Source: JACMQX01 sp044225675
GTDB lineage: Bacteria > Pseudomonadota > Gammaproteobacteria > Burkholderiales > Burkholderiaceae_C
Length of the DNA stretch: 64,000 bases
Assembly (NCBI GenBank): GCA_044225675.1
Contig: JBGAIH010000031.1
Coordinates: 1 to 64,000, forward strand
Direction: 5' to 3'
The number at the start of each line of letters is the position of its first letter. Positions within the stretch are counted from its first letter, which is position 1. Both the position numbers and the translations under genes were made by a program. A model generated the notes under the pieces. That model saw only the letters and a list, made by a program, of their open reading frames with translations. It had not been told where the DNA came from and searched no databases. This document shows, one piece after another, positions 33,401 to 40,504 of the stretch.

Positions 33401-34028
33401 GGTCATCATCCCGCCCGGCTCGATGCTCAATCCGAATCCGCCAGCCTCGGTGGTGGCGGGCAATGTGGAGACCTCCAGTTGCATCACCAACGCGCTGTAT
33501 GGCGCTTTGGGCGTGATGGCGGCCAGCCAGTGCACGATGAACAACTTCACTTTCGGCAACGCGAGGCATCAGTACTACGAGACGATCAGCGGCGGCTCCG
33601 GTGCCGGTGCGATCTTTGACGCTTCGGGCCGGGTGGTGTCGGGCTTTCACGGGACGAACGTGGTGCAGACGCATATGACGAACTCCCGTCTCACGGATCC
33701 TGAGGTTCTCGAGTTCCGGTTCCCAGTCCAACTGGAGAGCTACGAGATTCGTCAAGGATCCGGTGGCTCCGGCCGCTGGCATGGCGGTGACGGTGGCATT
33801 CGCCGCGTGAAGTTTCTGGAACCGATGACGGCCAGCATTCTGTCGAACGGGCGCAAGCACGGTGCCTTCGGCCTGGCTGGCGGGTTGGCGGGGCAGCCTG
33901 GTGTGAATCGCGTCGTGCGCAGCGACGGTTCTACGGAAGAGCTCGGACACATCGGTCAGGCCGAGATGCAGCCCGGCGACGTCTTCGAGATCCATACGCC
34001 GGGCGGCGGCGGCTACGGCAAGCCCTGA
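30414..34028 (+). CDS. 5-oxoprolinase (ATP-hydrolysing), fused HyuA-HyuB type
   Basis: A 1204-residue enzyme expected to open 5-oxoproline (pyroglutamate) to glutamate with ATP. The N-terminal HyuA-like half starts with the nucleotide-binding DRGGTFTDVV and contains FDMGGTSTDVSHYAGEFERE. The HyuB-like half begins near residue 690 (DPVLLEVFNNLFMNIAEQMG) and has DPYHGGTHLPDVTVITPV, GHHADIGGTTPGSMPP and SVVAGNVETSS. The fused full length matches eukaryotic and bacterial OPLAH rather than separate hydantoinase subunits. It starts 11 bp after the extra DctP gene and ends before a strong bidirectional terminator. Confidence 0.92.
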   Translation: MQKDNSPRWQFWIDRGGTFTDVVARRPDGSLTTHKLLSENPEQYRDAAVAGIRHLLGLRPGEPVTPAQVECVKMGTTVATNALLERKGEPTLLVTTRGFRDALRIAYQNRPRIFDRNILLPELLYSAVVEAQERVSAGGDEVLPLDETALRTALQAQHAAGLRSVAIVFMHGYRYTAHEKVAARIAREVGFTQVSTSHETSPMMKFVSRGDTTVVDAYLSPILRRYVEQVAGEMPGVRLFFMQSSGGLTDAHAFQGKDAILSGPAGGIVGMARTAALGGHDKVIGFDMGGTSTDVSHYAGEFEREFETQVAGVRMRAPMMSIHTVAAGGGSILEFDGSRFRVGPQSAGANPGPASYRRGGPLAVTDANVMVGKIQPRYFPKVFGPRADDALDASVVQQKFNELAARTGRSAEVVAEGFINIAVQQMANAIKKISVARGYDVTRYTLQCFGGAGGQHACLVADALGMTRVFVHPLAGVLSAYGMGLADQSVIREQAVELKLSDEALPSIAARLDALAGAAQDELTRQEVSQGAIAVHRRVHVRYEGSDSALVVPFGTLAAIEGAFETAYRQRFAFLMQGKGLVVEAVSVEAVVAGDAPAEPRHPTHELREVPRRETVRMYSGGQWHDAALVVREDMRPGDVVSGPAIIAEKNATTIVEPGWEAALTALDHLVLDRRAARSVKFAAGTTVDPVLLEVFNNLFMNIAEQMGLQLQNTAYSVNIKERLDFSCALFDAEGNLIANAPHMPVHLGSMGESIKTVVRENAATMQPGDVYVLNDPYHGGTHLPDVTVITPVYLGDKPAFYVGSRGHHADIGGTTPGSMPPFSTLIEEEGVQINNVKLVERGVLREAEMVALLKSGKYPSRNPQQNMADLKAQIAANEKGVQELRKMVDQFGLDVVQAYMRHVQDNAEESVRRVITRLKDGSFTLPLDNGAQIQVAIRVDAQNRSAEIDFTGTSPQQINNFNAPTAVCMAAVLYVFRTLVDDDIPLNAGCLKPLKVIIPPGSMLNPNPPASVVAGNVETSSCITNALYGALGVMAASQCTMNNFTFGNARHQYYETISGGSGAGAIFDASGRVVSGFHGTNVVQTHMTNSRLTDPEVLEFRFPVQLESYEIRQGSGGSGRWHGGDGGIRRVKFLEPMTASILSNGRKHGAFGLAGGLAGQPGVNRVVRSDGSTEELGHIGQAEMQPGDVFEIHTPGGGGYGKP

Positions 34029-34069
34029 ACTCGCGAACCTTTGCAGCCTCAACACGAGAGCCCCAAACA

Positions 34070-34097
34070 GAAAGACCCGCCTCGGCGGGTCTTTCTG
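34070..34097. terminator. Bidirectional intrinsic terminator between 5-oxoprolinase and comEA-like genes
   Basis: AGAAAGACCCGCC (34070-34082) and GGCGGGTCTTTCT (34085-34097) form a perfect 13-bp stem with a 2-nt nominal loop. T-rich 3' arms arise on both strands, so it can stop transcription from both convergent genes. Confidence 0.9.
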
Positions 34098-34117
34098 CAT
34101 TCAGAAGGGACGGCGGC

Positions 34118-34543
34118 TTACTTCTTGGCGCCGTCTCCCTTGTCTGCCTTGTCTGCCTTGTCTGCCTTGTCTGCCTTGTCTGCCTTGGCGGGCTTCACGT
34201 CCTTGTCGGCCGCAGCCTCCTTGGCTGCCTTCTTCTCCGCGATCTTGCCCTTGATGTTTTCGGCCTTCGGCGCTTCGCCCTTGTAAGCAGCACCGTTGAC
34301 CGTCAGGCCGGCGTCGGACAGCTTCTGGGCCTTGGCGTCCTTGATGCCTTTGACGCGTGCAGTGAAGTCGCCCCAGTCCTTGAACTCGCCCTTCTTGCGT
34401 TCGGCAAGAATCTGGCTCGACGCCTTGGGGCCAATGCCCTTGATGCCGTCGAGATCTGCGGCGGACGCCTTGTTGACATCGACGGCGGCGAATGAAACTG
34501 CAGCGGAAAAGAGGGCCAGGGCGGCCAGAATTTTCTTCAACAT
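34118..34543 (-). CDS. ComEA-like helix-hairpin-helix protein with lysine-rich tail
   Basis: A 141-residue exported protein. After a signal peptide (ending VSFAA) comes one HhH DNA-binding motif pair, VDVNKASAADLDGIKGIGPKA, the ComEA hallmark. The C-terminal 55 residues are Lys/Ala/Asp-rich and end in repeated KAD triplets encoded by a 9-bp tandem repeat. ComEA proteins bind incoming DNA in the periplasm during transformation; whether this one serves competence is not shown by the neighbours. ATG 34543 is chosen because it leads directly into the signal peptide. Confidence 0.85.
   Translation of the reverse strand: MLKKILAALALFSAAVSFAAVDVNKASAADLDGIKGIGPKASSQILAERKKGEFKDWGDFTARVKGIKDAKAQKLSDAGLTVNGAAYKGEAPKAENIKGKIAEKKAAKEAAADKDVKPAKADKADKADKADKADKGDGAKK
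34141..34185. repeat. 9-bp tandem repeat (five units) in the comEA-like gene
   Basis: Five perfect copies of TGTCTGCCT occupy 34141-34185. On the minus strand they encode repeated Lys-Ala-Asp. The repeat unit is a multiple of three, so slippage changes tail length without a frameshift. Confidence 0.95.
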
Positions 34544-34699
34544 GGAGACAGTGTCCTTATGTGGATTGATCAACAACCCGGCGGACTGCGAGCCGGGAGC
34601 ATGCCCAAAACTCCAGGCTCTCCAACAACGGCGTTCACATGCGCAGCGTTGACTTCCGCGCAAAGACAAATGCAGTGAACGCTGCCGTCGTCAAGTTTT

Positions 34700-35704
34700 T
34701 CACGCTTGCCCTGCGACCAGGGCTTTCATGTAGGCGCTGACGCCCGTGGCAACATCGGCGAATGCGTGATCGCACCCCACAGACCGAAGAGCGGTCAGGT
34801 CTGCTTGCGTGTAGCTCTGGTACTTGCCGCGCAGGGCATCGGGAAAGTCGATGTAGTCGATCCGGCCTGTCGAGATGGCTGCCGCGAGGTCCAGTTCAGG
34901 CTCGTCATCAGCGCGCAGGCTGTTGACGACTGCGAGGGCGACGTCATTGAAGGGCTGGGCCCGTCCGCTGCCGAGATTGAAGATGCCGCAGGCTCCAGGG
35001 TGATCGAAGAACCACAGGTTCACCGCCACCACGTCATCGACAAAGACGAAATCCCGCATCTGCTCGCCGGGGCCGTAGCCTCCGTATTCACCGAACAGGC
35101 GCACCCGCCCATCGGCGCGGAACTGGTTGAACTGGTGAAAGGCCACGCTGGCCATGCGACCCTTGTGCTGTTCCCGCGGACCATAGACGTTGAAGTAGCG
35201 GAATCCTGCAACCTGCCGGCGGATCTTCTTGAAGTCGGCTCCGCATTCGAGCCGCATGCGCTGATCGAACAGAAGTTTGCTGTAGCCATAGACGTTGAGC
35301 GGCTTCTCGAATGGTGGCTCTTCACGGAAAGCGTCCGAGCCGCCGTAGGTCGCAGCGGATGACGCATACAAAAGACGCGCGCCGCGCTCCTGGCAACTGT
35401 TGAACAATTCGCACGACAGCGTGTAGTTGTTGGCCATCATGTATTTGCCGTCGGATTCCATGGTGTCGCTGCAGGCACCTTCGTGGAACACGGCCTCGAC
35501 CTTGCCAAAGGCGCCTTCGGCAAACAGCGGGTAGAACGCGTCTGCGTCGAGGTAGTCGGCGATCTGCAGATCGGCCAGGTTGCGAAACTTGTCGCCCTGG
35601 GTGAGATCGTCCACCGCGATGATGTCGGTGATGCCGCGGGCGTTGAGTCCCTTGACGATGTTGCTGCCGATGAAACCGGCAGCGCCGGTGACCACGATCT
35701 TCAT
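34700..35704 (-). CDS. hldD: ADP-L-glycero-D-manno-heptose 6-epimerase
   Basis: The last enzyme of ADP-heptose synthesis for the lipopolysaccharide inner core, 334 residues. The NADP-binding start is VTGAAGFIGSNIVKGL, the catalytic Tyr/Lys occur in VYGYSKLLFDQ, and the family motifs FRYFNVYGPREQHKGRMAS and FNLGSGRAQPFNDVA are present. The start overlaps the stop of the heptose kinase gene by 4 bp (ATGA). It is the last gene of the lapA-lapB-rfaE1-hldD block. The 156-bp gap to the comEA-like gene shows no further gene. Confidence 0.94.
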   Translation of the reverse strand: MKIVVTGAAGFIGSNIVKGLNARGITDIIAVDDLTQGDKFRNLADLQIADYLDADAFYPLFAEGAFGKVEAVFHEGACSDTMESDGKYMMANNYTLSCELFNSCQERGARLLYASSAATYGGSDAFREEPPFEKPLNVYGYSKLLFDQRMRLECGADFKKIRRQVAGFRYFNVYGPREQHKGRMASVAFHQFNQFRADGRVRLFGEYGGYGPGEQMRDFVFVDDVVAVNLWFFDHPGACGIFNLGSGRAQPFNDVALAVVNSLRADDEPELDLAAAISTGRIDYIDFPDALRGKYQSYTQADLTALRSVGCDHAFADVATGVSAYMKALVAGQA

Positions 35705-36633
35705 TCGAACAACTCCTCGTAGCTGGCCGTCGCGGTGCCGAACTTGCCCACGACAATGCCTCCCGCGCGATTGGCAAGCGGCATCGCCTGCCGCGGCGTC
35801 AGACCTGCCGCCAGCAGTGCCGCCATGGTGGCGATGACGGTGTCGCCCGCGCCGGTGACGTCGAACACTTCACGCGCTTCCGTTCCTGCGTGCAGCGTCC
35901 CGGCAGCGTCGAACAGCGTCATGCCTTCCTCGCTGCGGGTGAGCAGCAGGGCGTCAAGGCCCAGTTCCTCACGCAGGGCCTGGGCCCGTGCGAGCAGTTC
36001 GGTCTCGTCGCGCCACGCGCCGATGACCTGCTGCAGTTCGGCGCGGTTGGGCGTGATCAGCGTCGCACCCTTGTAGCGGGAGTAGTCGCTGCCCTTGGGG
36101 TCGATCAGCACGGCTTTGCCGGCGGCGCGGGCCTCGGCAATCATGGTGGCCACATGGGCCAGCCCGCCCTTGCCGTAGTCGGAGAACAGCACGGCGTCGT
36201 GTTGCGGCATCAGGCGAGAGAAGGCGGCGGACTGCGATGCCAGCACCTCGTTCTTGGGCGTGTTCTCGAAGTCCAGGCGCAGCAGTTGCTGCTGGCGACC
36301 GATCACCCGGAGCTTGACGGTGGTCTGCAACTGGGGATCCCGTCCGAAATGGGGGCTGATGCCGGTTTGCGCCACGAGCCGCTCGAGCGTGCGGGAGGCT
36401 TCGTCGTCTCCCACCACGGTGAGCAGCGAAGCCTGAGCGCCCAGCGTCACCACGTTGTAGGCCACGTTGGCCGCGGCGCCGATGCGCTCTTCTTCGCGCG
36501 TGACGCGCACCACCGGCACGGGCGCCTCGGGGCTGATGCGGTCGACGGCGCCGTAGATGTAGCGGTCGAGCATCGCGTCGCCCACGACGAGCACGCGGGC
36601 GGCGGCGAGTTGTTCTCGGGTCGGTTGGGTCAT
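35701..36633 (-). CDS. rfaE1: D-glycero-beta-D-manno-heptose-7-phosphate kinase
   Basis: A 310-residue PfkB-family sugar kinase acting in ADP-heptose synthesis. Motifs are VLVVGDAMLDRYIYG, EERIGAAANVAYNV, LFSDYGKGGLAHV, and the C-terminal PfkB signature FDVTGAGDTVIATMAALLAAG with the catalytic Asp. The cytidylyltransferase domain of the bifunctional E. coli HldE is absent, so rfaE2 must be encoded elsewhere. It overlaps hldD by 4 bp. Confidence 0.93.
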   Translation of the reverse strand: MTQPTREQLAAARVLVVGDAMLDRYIYGAVDRISPEAPVPVVRVTREEERIGAAANVAYNVVTLGAQASLLTVVGDDEASRTLERLVAQTGISPHFGRDPQLQTTVKLRVIGRQQQLLRLDFENTPKNEVLASQSAAFSRLMPQHDAVLFSDYGKGGLAHVATMIAEARAAGKAVLIDPKGSDYSRYKGATLITPNRAELQQVIGAWRDETELLARAQALREELGLDALLLTRSEEGMTLFDAAGTLHAGTEAREVFDVTGAGDTVIATMAALLAAGLTPRQAMPLANRAGGIVVGKFGTATASYEELFE

Positions 36634-36687
36634 GAGAAAAGGGGGCCGGCAGGCGGTCGGTTCATTGGCATGGAAACGGCAGGCGCG

Positions 36688-37845
36688 TCAGAGTTCTTCC
36701 ACGCGCCTTGCAGGATAGCTGTCCCAGGCCTGGCAGCCTGGACATTGCCAGAAATGCTGTTTGGCTTCGAAGCCGCAGGCGGCGCAGCGATAGCGTGTGA
36801 GCGGGCGCACGGCATTGTCGAGCGCCCGCTGCACCTGGGGGTGGAACTGCTCGTTCTCGAACCTCTCGCCGGCGATCCATTTGGCCGCCGCAACGAGCGA
36901 TGGCTCGCGCTCCAGATGCTTGACGTACCAGCCGCGCGCAGATCCCTGCGGCGCGCCTGCTGCGGACTCCAGCGCCACGATCGCTTCCAGCACGTCGAGT
37001 GACGGCGCATGTTCGTAGGCGTCCTTCAGCAGCGCGAGGACATCGGCTGCGCGTGCCGGATCGGCGGCCAGCTGCACCAGGCGCTGCGCGATGAGCGGGA
37101 GAGCCGCGGGTGTTTCCCGGGTCAGGGCCTTGAGCGTGACGAGCGCGCCGGCGGAGTCTCCCGCGCCGTGCTGAAGCGCAGCCAGATCGATGCGAGGCCG
37201 CGGTGACTGGGGCGCGGTGTCGACCGCGCGTTCGAGCAGCGCACGCGCATCGTCAAGCCGCCCGGCCGACACGGCGGCCGCCGCCTGTTCGCACAGGTAG
37301 TGGGCAAGCCGGCCGCTGAAGCTGCCCTGGCCCGACGACTCGAGCTTTCGCGCAATCACCTCGGCCTGGGGCCAATCGCGTGATCGCTCGTAGATCGCCA
37401 GCAGGGCGAGCCGCGCTTCGCTCTCGAAGGCCGAGCCTTCCAGCTTGGCGAGTGCGTCTTCCGCACGGTCCAGCAGCCCCGCCTTGAGAAAGTCCAGGGC
37501 CAGGGCATGCTGGGCCCGTTCGCGGTCGGCGCGCGTCAGGTCGCCCCGCGAAAGCAGGTGCTCATGGACGCGCACGGCGCGCTCGTACTCGCCGCGGCGG
37601 CGGAACAGATTGCCCAGGGCAAAGTGGAGTTCCGAGGTGTCGGGGTCGTTCTGGACAGCCTCGATGAATGCATCGATGGCCTTGTCCTGCTGCTCATTGA
37701 GCAGAAAGTTCAGGCCCTTGAAGTAGGCCTTGGGCGCCTGACGGTTTTCGATGCGCAGCTGCCGCAGGTCGAGCCGCGAAGCCAGCCAGCCGAGCACGAA
37801 GGCCACGGGCAGGCCCAGAAGGATCCAGCTGAGATCAAATTCCAT
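36688..37845 (-). CDS. lapB: Lipopolysaccharide assembly protein LapB
   Basis: A 385-residue inner-membrane protein that regulates LPS synthesis (in E. coli through FtsH-dependent turnover of LpxC). It has one N-terminal membrane segment (ILLGLPVAFVLGWLASRL), a series of TPR helices (for example ELHFALGNLFRRRGEYERAV), and a C-terminal rubredoxin-like metal site with two CxxC pairs (YRCAACGFEA and QCPGCQAWDSYPA). It overlaps lapA by 11 bp and precedes heptose genes, consistent with LPS-related function. Confidence 0.93.
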   Translation of the reverse strand: MEFDLSWILLGLPVAFVLGWLASRLDLRQLRIENRQAPKAYFKGLNFLLNEQQDKAIDAFIEAVQNDPDTSELHFALGNLFRRRGEYERAVRVHEHLLSRGDLTRADRERAQHALALDFLKAGLLDRAEDALAKLEGSAFESEARLALLAIYERSRDWPQAEVIARKLESSGQGSFSGRLAHYLCEQAAAAVSAGRLDDARALLERAVDTAPQSPRPRIDLAALQHGAGDSAGALVTLKALTRETPAALPLIAQRLVQLAADPARAADVLALLKDAYEHAPSLDVLEAIVALESAAGAPQGSARGWYVKHLEREPSLVAAAKWIAGERFENEQFHPQVQRALDNAVRPLTRYRCAACGFEAKQHFWQCPGCQAWDSYPARRVEEL

Positions 37846-38137
37846 GGTGCAGCGACGAGGGAGGATCGCCAGGCGTGTTCGCAGGGGGCAGGGCAGTTTC
37901 GCCCGGGATGACCGTCGCTCGGCGCGCTGCCTTGCGGTGTTTCCACCAGCGGGGAACCATGCCGAGCGCGCCGACGGCCAGACCCATGGCGAATGCGGCC
38001 AGCACGACCAGCACCATCGGTGCGCGCCATTGGGTGCCGAAGAAGAAATGCACCGTCGCGTCCTGCTGGTTGTTCAGCGCGAAAGCGAACAGCGTAAAAA
38101 AAATGGCTGCCTTGAGCAGCCACATGAGGTATTTCAT
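37835..38137 (-). CDS. lapA: LapA-domain inner-membrane protein
   Basis: A 100-residue protein with two membrane segments (LLKAAIFFTLFAFALNNQQ and VLVVLAAFAMGLAVGALG) and a charged cytoplasmic tail, the usual LapA/DUF1049 layout. It lies between ihfB and lapB, as in many proteobacteria, and partners LapB in LPS assembly. The start is ATG 38137, 35 bp after ihfB. Confidence 0.9.
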   Translation of the reverse strand: MKYLMWLLKAAIFFTLFAFALNNQQDATVHFFFGTQWRAPMVLVVLAAFAMGLAVGALGMVPRWWKHRKAARRATVIPGETALPPANTPGDPPSSLHHGI

Positions 38138-38172
38138 TCATCTCCTCAGTGACGAGGGGATTCTAATTGCCA

Positions 38173-38484
38173 TCAGCGTTTGCTTTCGGCCTCGATCTCG
38201 GCCGTCCTGCGGTCCACGGCTTCACGCAGGGCCTTGCCCGGCTTGAAGTGAGGCACACGCTTTTCGGGAATCGCGACGCTCTCGCCCGAGCGCGGATTGC
38301 GCCCCATGCGCGGCGGCCGGCGGTTGATGGAGAAACTTCCGAAGCCCCTGATCTCGATGCGATGGCCACGCACGAGCGCATCGCTCATCGCGTCAAGAAT
38401 GGTCTTGACGGCGTACTCGGCGTCGCGGTGCGTGAGCTGGCTGAAACGGGAAGCCAGTTCTTCGACAAGGTCAGAGCGTGTCAT
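38173..38484 (-). CDS. ihfB: Integration host factor subunit beta
   Basis: A 103-residue DNA-bending protein. HU/IHF signatures are RIEIRGFGSFSINRRPPRMGRNP with the intercalating Pro in the beta arm, and VPHFKPGKALREAV. It forms a heterodimer with IhfA and acts in nucleoid structure and site-specific recombination. It follows rpsA, the standard proteobacterial order rpsA-ihfB, with a 136-bp GC-rich gap. Confidence 0.95.
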   Translation of the reverse strand: MTRSDLVEELASRFSQLTHRDAEYAVKTILDAMSDALVRGHRIEIRGFGSFSINRRPPRMGRNPRSGESVAIPEKRVPHFKPGKALREAVDRRTAEIEAESKR

Positions 38485-38620
38485 GGCGTAATGCGCGATC
38501 GCTGGGGTGCCGTGCCGGCCTTGCGGTCCGGCCGTCCGGTGCCTCGCTGCACGACGTTTCAGGCCGGGCAGCAAGGCGCCGGGGCGGAGGCTTTAAGTCC
38601 GCCGCGGCACCGGTGCCGGA

Positions 38621-40306
38621 TTACTTGTCGCTGTTATCCAGCTTGGCGCGCAGCAGGGCGCCCAGGCTGGTCGTGCCGGCGTTCTCGCGAGCGGACTGCG
38701 CGCTGAGATTCGACATGGCTTCCTGCTGGTCGGCCATGTCCTTGGCCTTGATCGACAGCTGGATGTTGCGCGTCTTGCGGTCGACGTTGACGACCACGGC
38801 CGTGACTTCGTCGCCTTCCTTGAGCACGTTGCGGGCATCTTCCACGCGGTCGCGCGAGATTTCGCTGGCGCGCAGGTAGCCGACGATGTCCTCGCCCAGG
38901 TCGATCTCGGCGCCGCGCGCGTCAACCGACTTGACCTTGCCCGTGACGGTCTGGCCCTTGTCGTTCACGGCCACGAAGGTCGCGAACGGGTCGCCGTCGA
39001 GCTGCTTGATGCCCAGCGAGATGCGCTCACGGTCCACGTCGACAGCCAGCACGATGGCTTCGACTTCCTGGCCCTTCTTGTAGTTGCGCACTGCGGCTTC
39101 GCCCGGCTCGTTCCAGGACAGGTCGGACAGGTGCACCAGGCCGTCGATGCCGGCAGCCAGGCCCACGAACACGCCGAAGTCGGTGATCGACTTGATCGGG
39201 CCCTTGACGCGGTCGCCGCGCTTGGTGTTCTGCGCGAATTCCTGCCACGGGTTGGCCTTGCACTGCTTCATGCCCAGGCTGATGCGGCGCTTGTCTTCGT
39301 CGATCTCGAGGACCATGACTTCGACCTCGTCGCCCAGCGAGACGATCTTGCTCGGGGCCACGTTCTTGTTGGTCCAGTCCATTTCGGAGACGTGCACCAG
39401 GCCTTCGATGCCGGGCTCGAGTTCCACGAACGCGCCGTAGTCGGCGATGTTGGTGATCTTGCCGAACATGCGCGTGCCTTGCGGGTAGCGGCGGTTCACG
39501 CCCATCCACGGGTCGTCGCCCATCTGCTTGAGGCCCAGGGACACGCGGTTCTTCTCGGTGTCGAACTTGAGGATCTTGGCGGTGATTTCCTGGCCGGCCT
39601 GAACGACTTCGCTCGGGTGGCGGACACGGCGCCAGGCCATGTCGGTGATGTGCAGCAGGCCGTCGATGCCGCCGAGGTCGACGAATGCGCCGTACTCGGT
39701 GATGTTCTTGACCACACCACGGACGACGGAGCCTTCCTTGAGGGTTTCCATCAGCTTGGCGCGCTCTTCACCCATGGAGGCTTCCACCACGGCGCGGCGG
39801 CTCAGCACCACGTTGTTGCGCTTGCGGTCGAGCTTGATGACCTTGAACTCCATCGTCTTGTTCTCGAACGGAGACAGGTCCTTGATGGGACGGGTGTCGA
39901 TCAGCGAGCCGGGCAGGAAGGCGCGGATGCCGTTGACGAGGACAGTGAGGCCGCCCTTGACCTTGCCGCTGGTGGTGCCGGTGACGAACTCGCCGGATTC
40001 CAGGGCCTTTTCCAGGCTCATCCAAGAGGCCAGGCGCTTGGCCTTGTCGCGCGAGAGGATGGTGTCGCCATAGCCGTTTTCCACGGAGTCGATGGCCACG
40101 GACACGAAGTCGCCCACCTGGACTTCGATCTCGCCCTTGTCGTTCTTGAACTCGTCGACGGGCACATAGGCCTCGGACTTGAGCCCGGCGTTCACGACCA
40201 CGAAGCTGTGCTCGATGCGCACGACTTCGGCGGTGATGACCTCGCCAGCGCGCATTTCGGAGCGTTGCAGGGATTCTTCAAACAGGGCGGCAAAAGATTC
40301 AGACAT
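38621..40306 (-). CDS. rpsA: 30S ribosomal protein S1
   Basis: A 561-residue protein with six S1 RNA-binding repeats. Typical repeat signatures are VKGGLTVLVNGIRAFLPGSL, NITEYGAFVDLGGIDGLLHI, NIADYGAFVELEPGIEGLVH and SITDFGVFVGLAAGIDGLVH. It helps bind mRNA leaders to the ribosome. A short inverted repeat with its ribosome-binding site (TGAGG 40307-40311, CCTCA 40314-40318) lies immediately upstream and could contribute to autogenous translational control, as known for S1 in E. coli. Confidence 0.96.
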   Translation of the reverse strand: MSESFAALFEESLQRSEMRAGEVITAEVVRIEHSFVVVNAGLKSEAYVPVDEFKNDKGEIEVQVGDFVSVAIDSVENGYGDTILSRDKAKRLASWMSLEKALESGEFVTGTTSGKVKGGLTVLVNGIRAFLPGSLIDTRPIKDLSPFENKTMEFKVIKLDRKRNNVVLSRRAVVEASMGEERAKLMETLKEGSVVRGVVKNITEYGAFVDLGGIDGLLHITDMAWRRVRHPSEVVQAGQEITAKILKFDTEKNRVSLGLKQMGDDPWMGVNRRYPQGTRMFGKITNIADYGAFVELEPGIEGLVHVSEMDWTNKNVAPSKIVSLGDEVEVMVLEIDEDKRRISLGMKQCKANPWQEFAQNTKRGDRVKGPIKSITDFGVFVGLAAGIDGLVHLSDLSWNEPGEAAVRNYKKGQEVEAIVLAVDVDRERISLGIKQLDGDPFATFVAVNDKGQTVTGKVKSVDARGAEIDLGEDIVGYLRASEISRDRVEDARNVLKEGDEVTAVVVNVDRKTRNIQLSIKAKDMADQQEAMSNLSAQSARENAGTTSLGALLRAKLDNSDK

Positions 40307-40465
40307 TGAGGTTCCTCATCCGTCAGGAGGTTTTCAGCGGCACCATGCAGCTGTTTCAGAGGCTCTTGACGGCGGTTTTGTCGCAGGCACGGGGCCCGCA
40401 GGTTCGTTGACACACCGTACCGCCTGTGCGCCATGCAGCGCTGAAAGGAGCGGTACGGACCCAAA

Positions 40466-40492
40466 GGAAGCGGCAACCGGTTTGCCGTCTTC
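40466..40492 (-). terminator. Strong hairpin between cmk and rpsA (partial terminator or attenuator)
   Basis: GGAAG-CGGCAA (40466-40476) pairs with TTGCCG-(T)-CTTCC (40482-40493), with one bulged base and a 5-nt loop. On the minus strand it follows the aroA-cmk stop and is trailed only by a short T-run, so incomplete termination or RNA processing ahead of rpsA is more likely than a full stop. Confidence 0.45.
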
Positions 40493-40504
40493 CGCGGCAG
40501 CGGA

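Noticed and set aside
30414..34028. Separate hydantoinase subunits HyuA and HyuB
   Set aside because: The frame is continuous over both halves, and the full-length arrangement with its contacts is that of fused 5-oxoprolinase.
31425..34100. A minus-strand frame of 891 codons opposite the 5-oxoprolinase gene
   Set aside because: It mirrors the coding bias of the real gene and shows no motifs.
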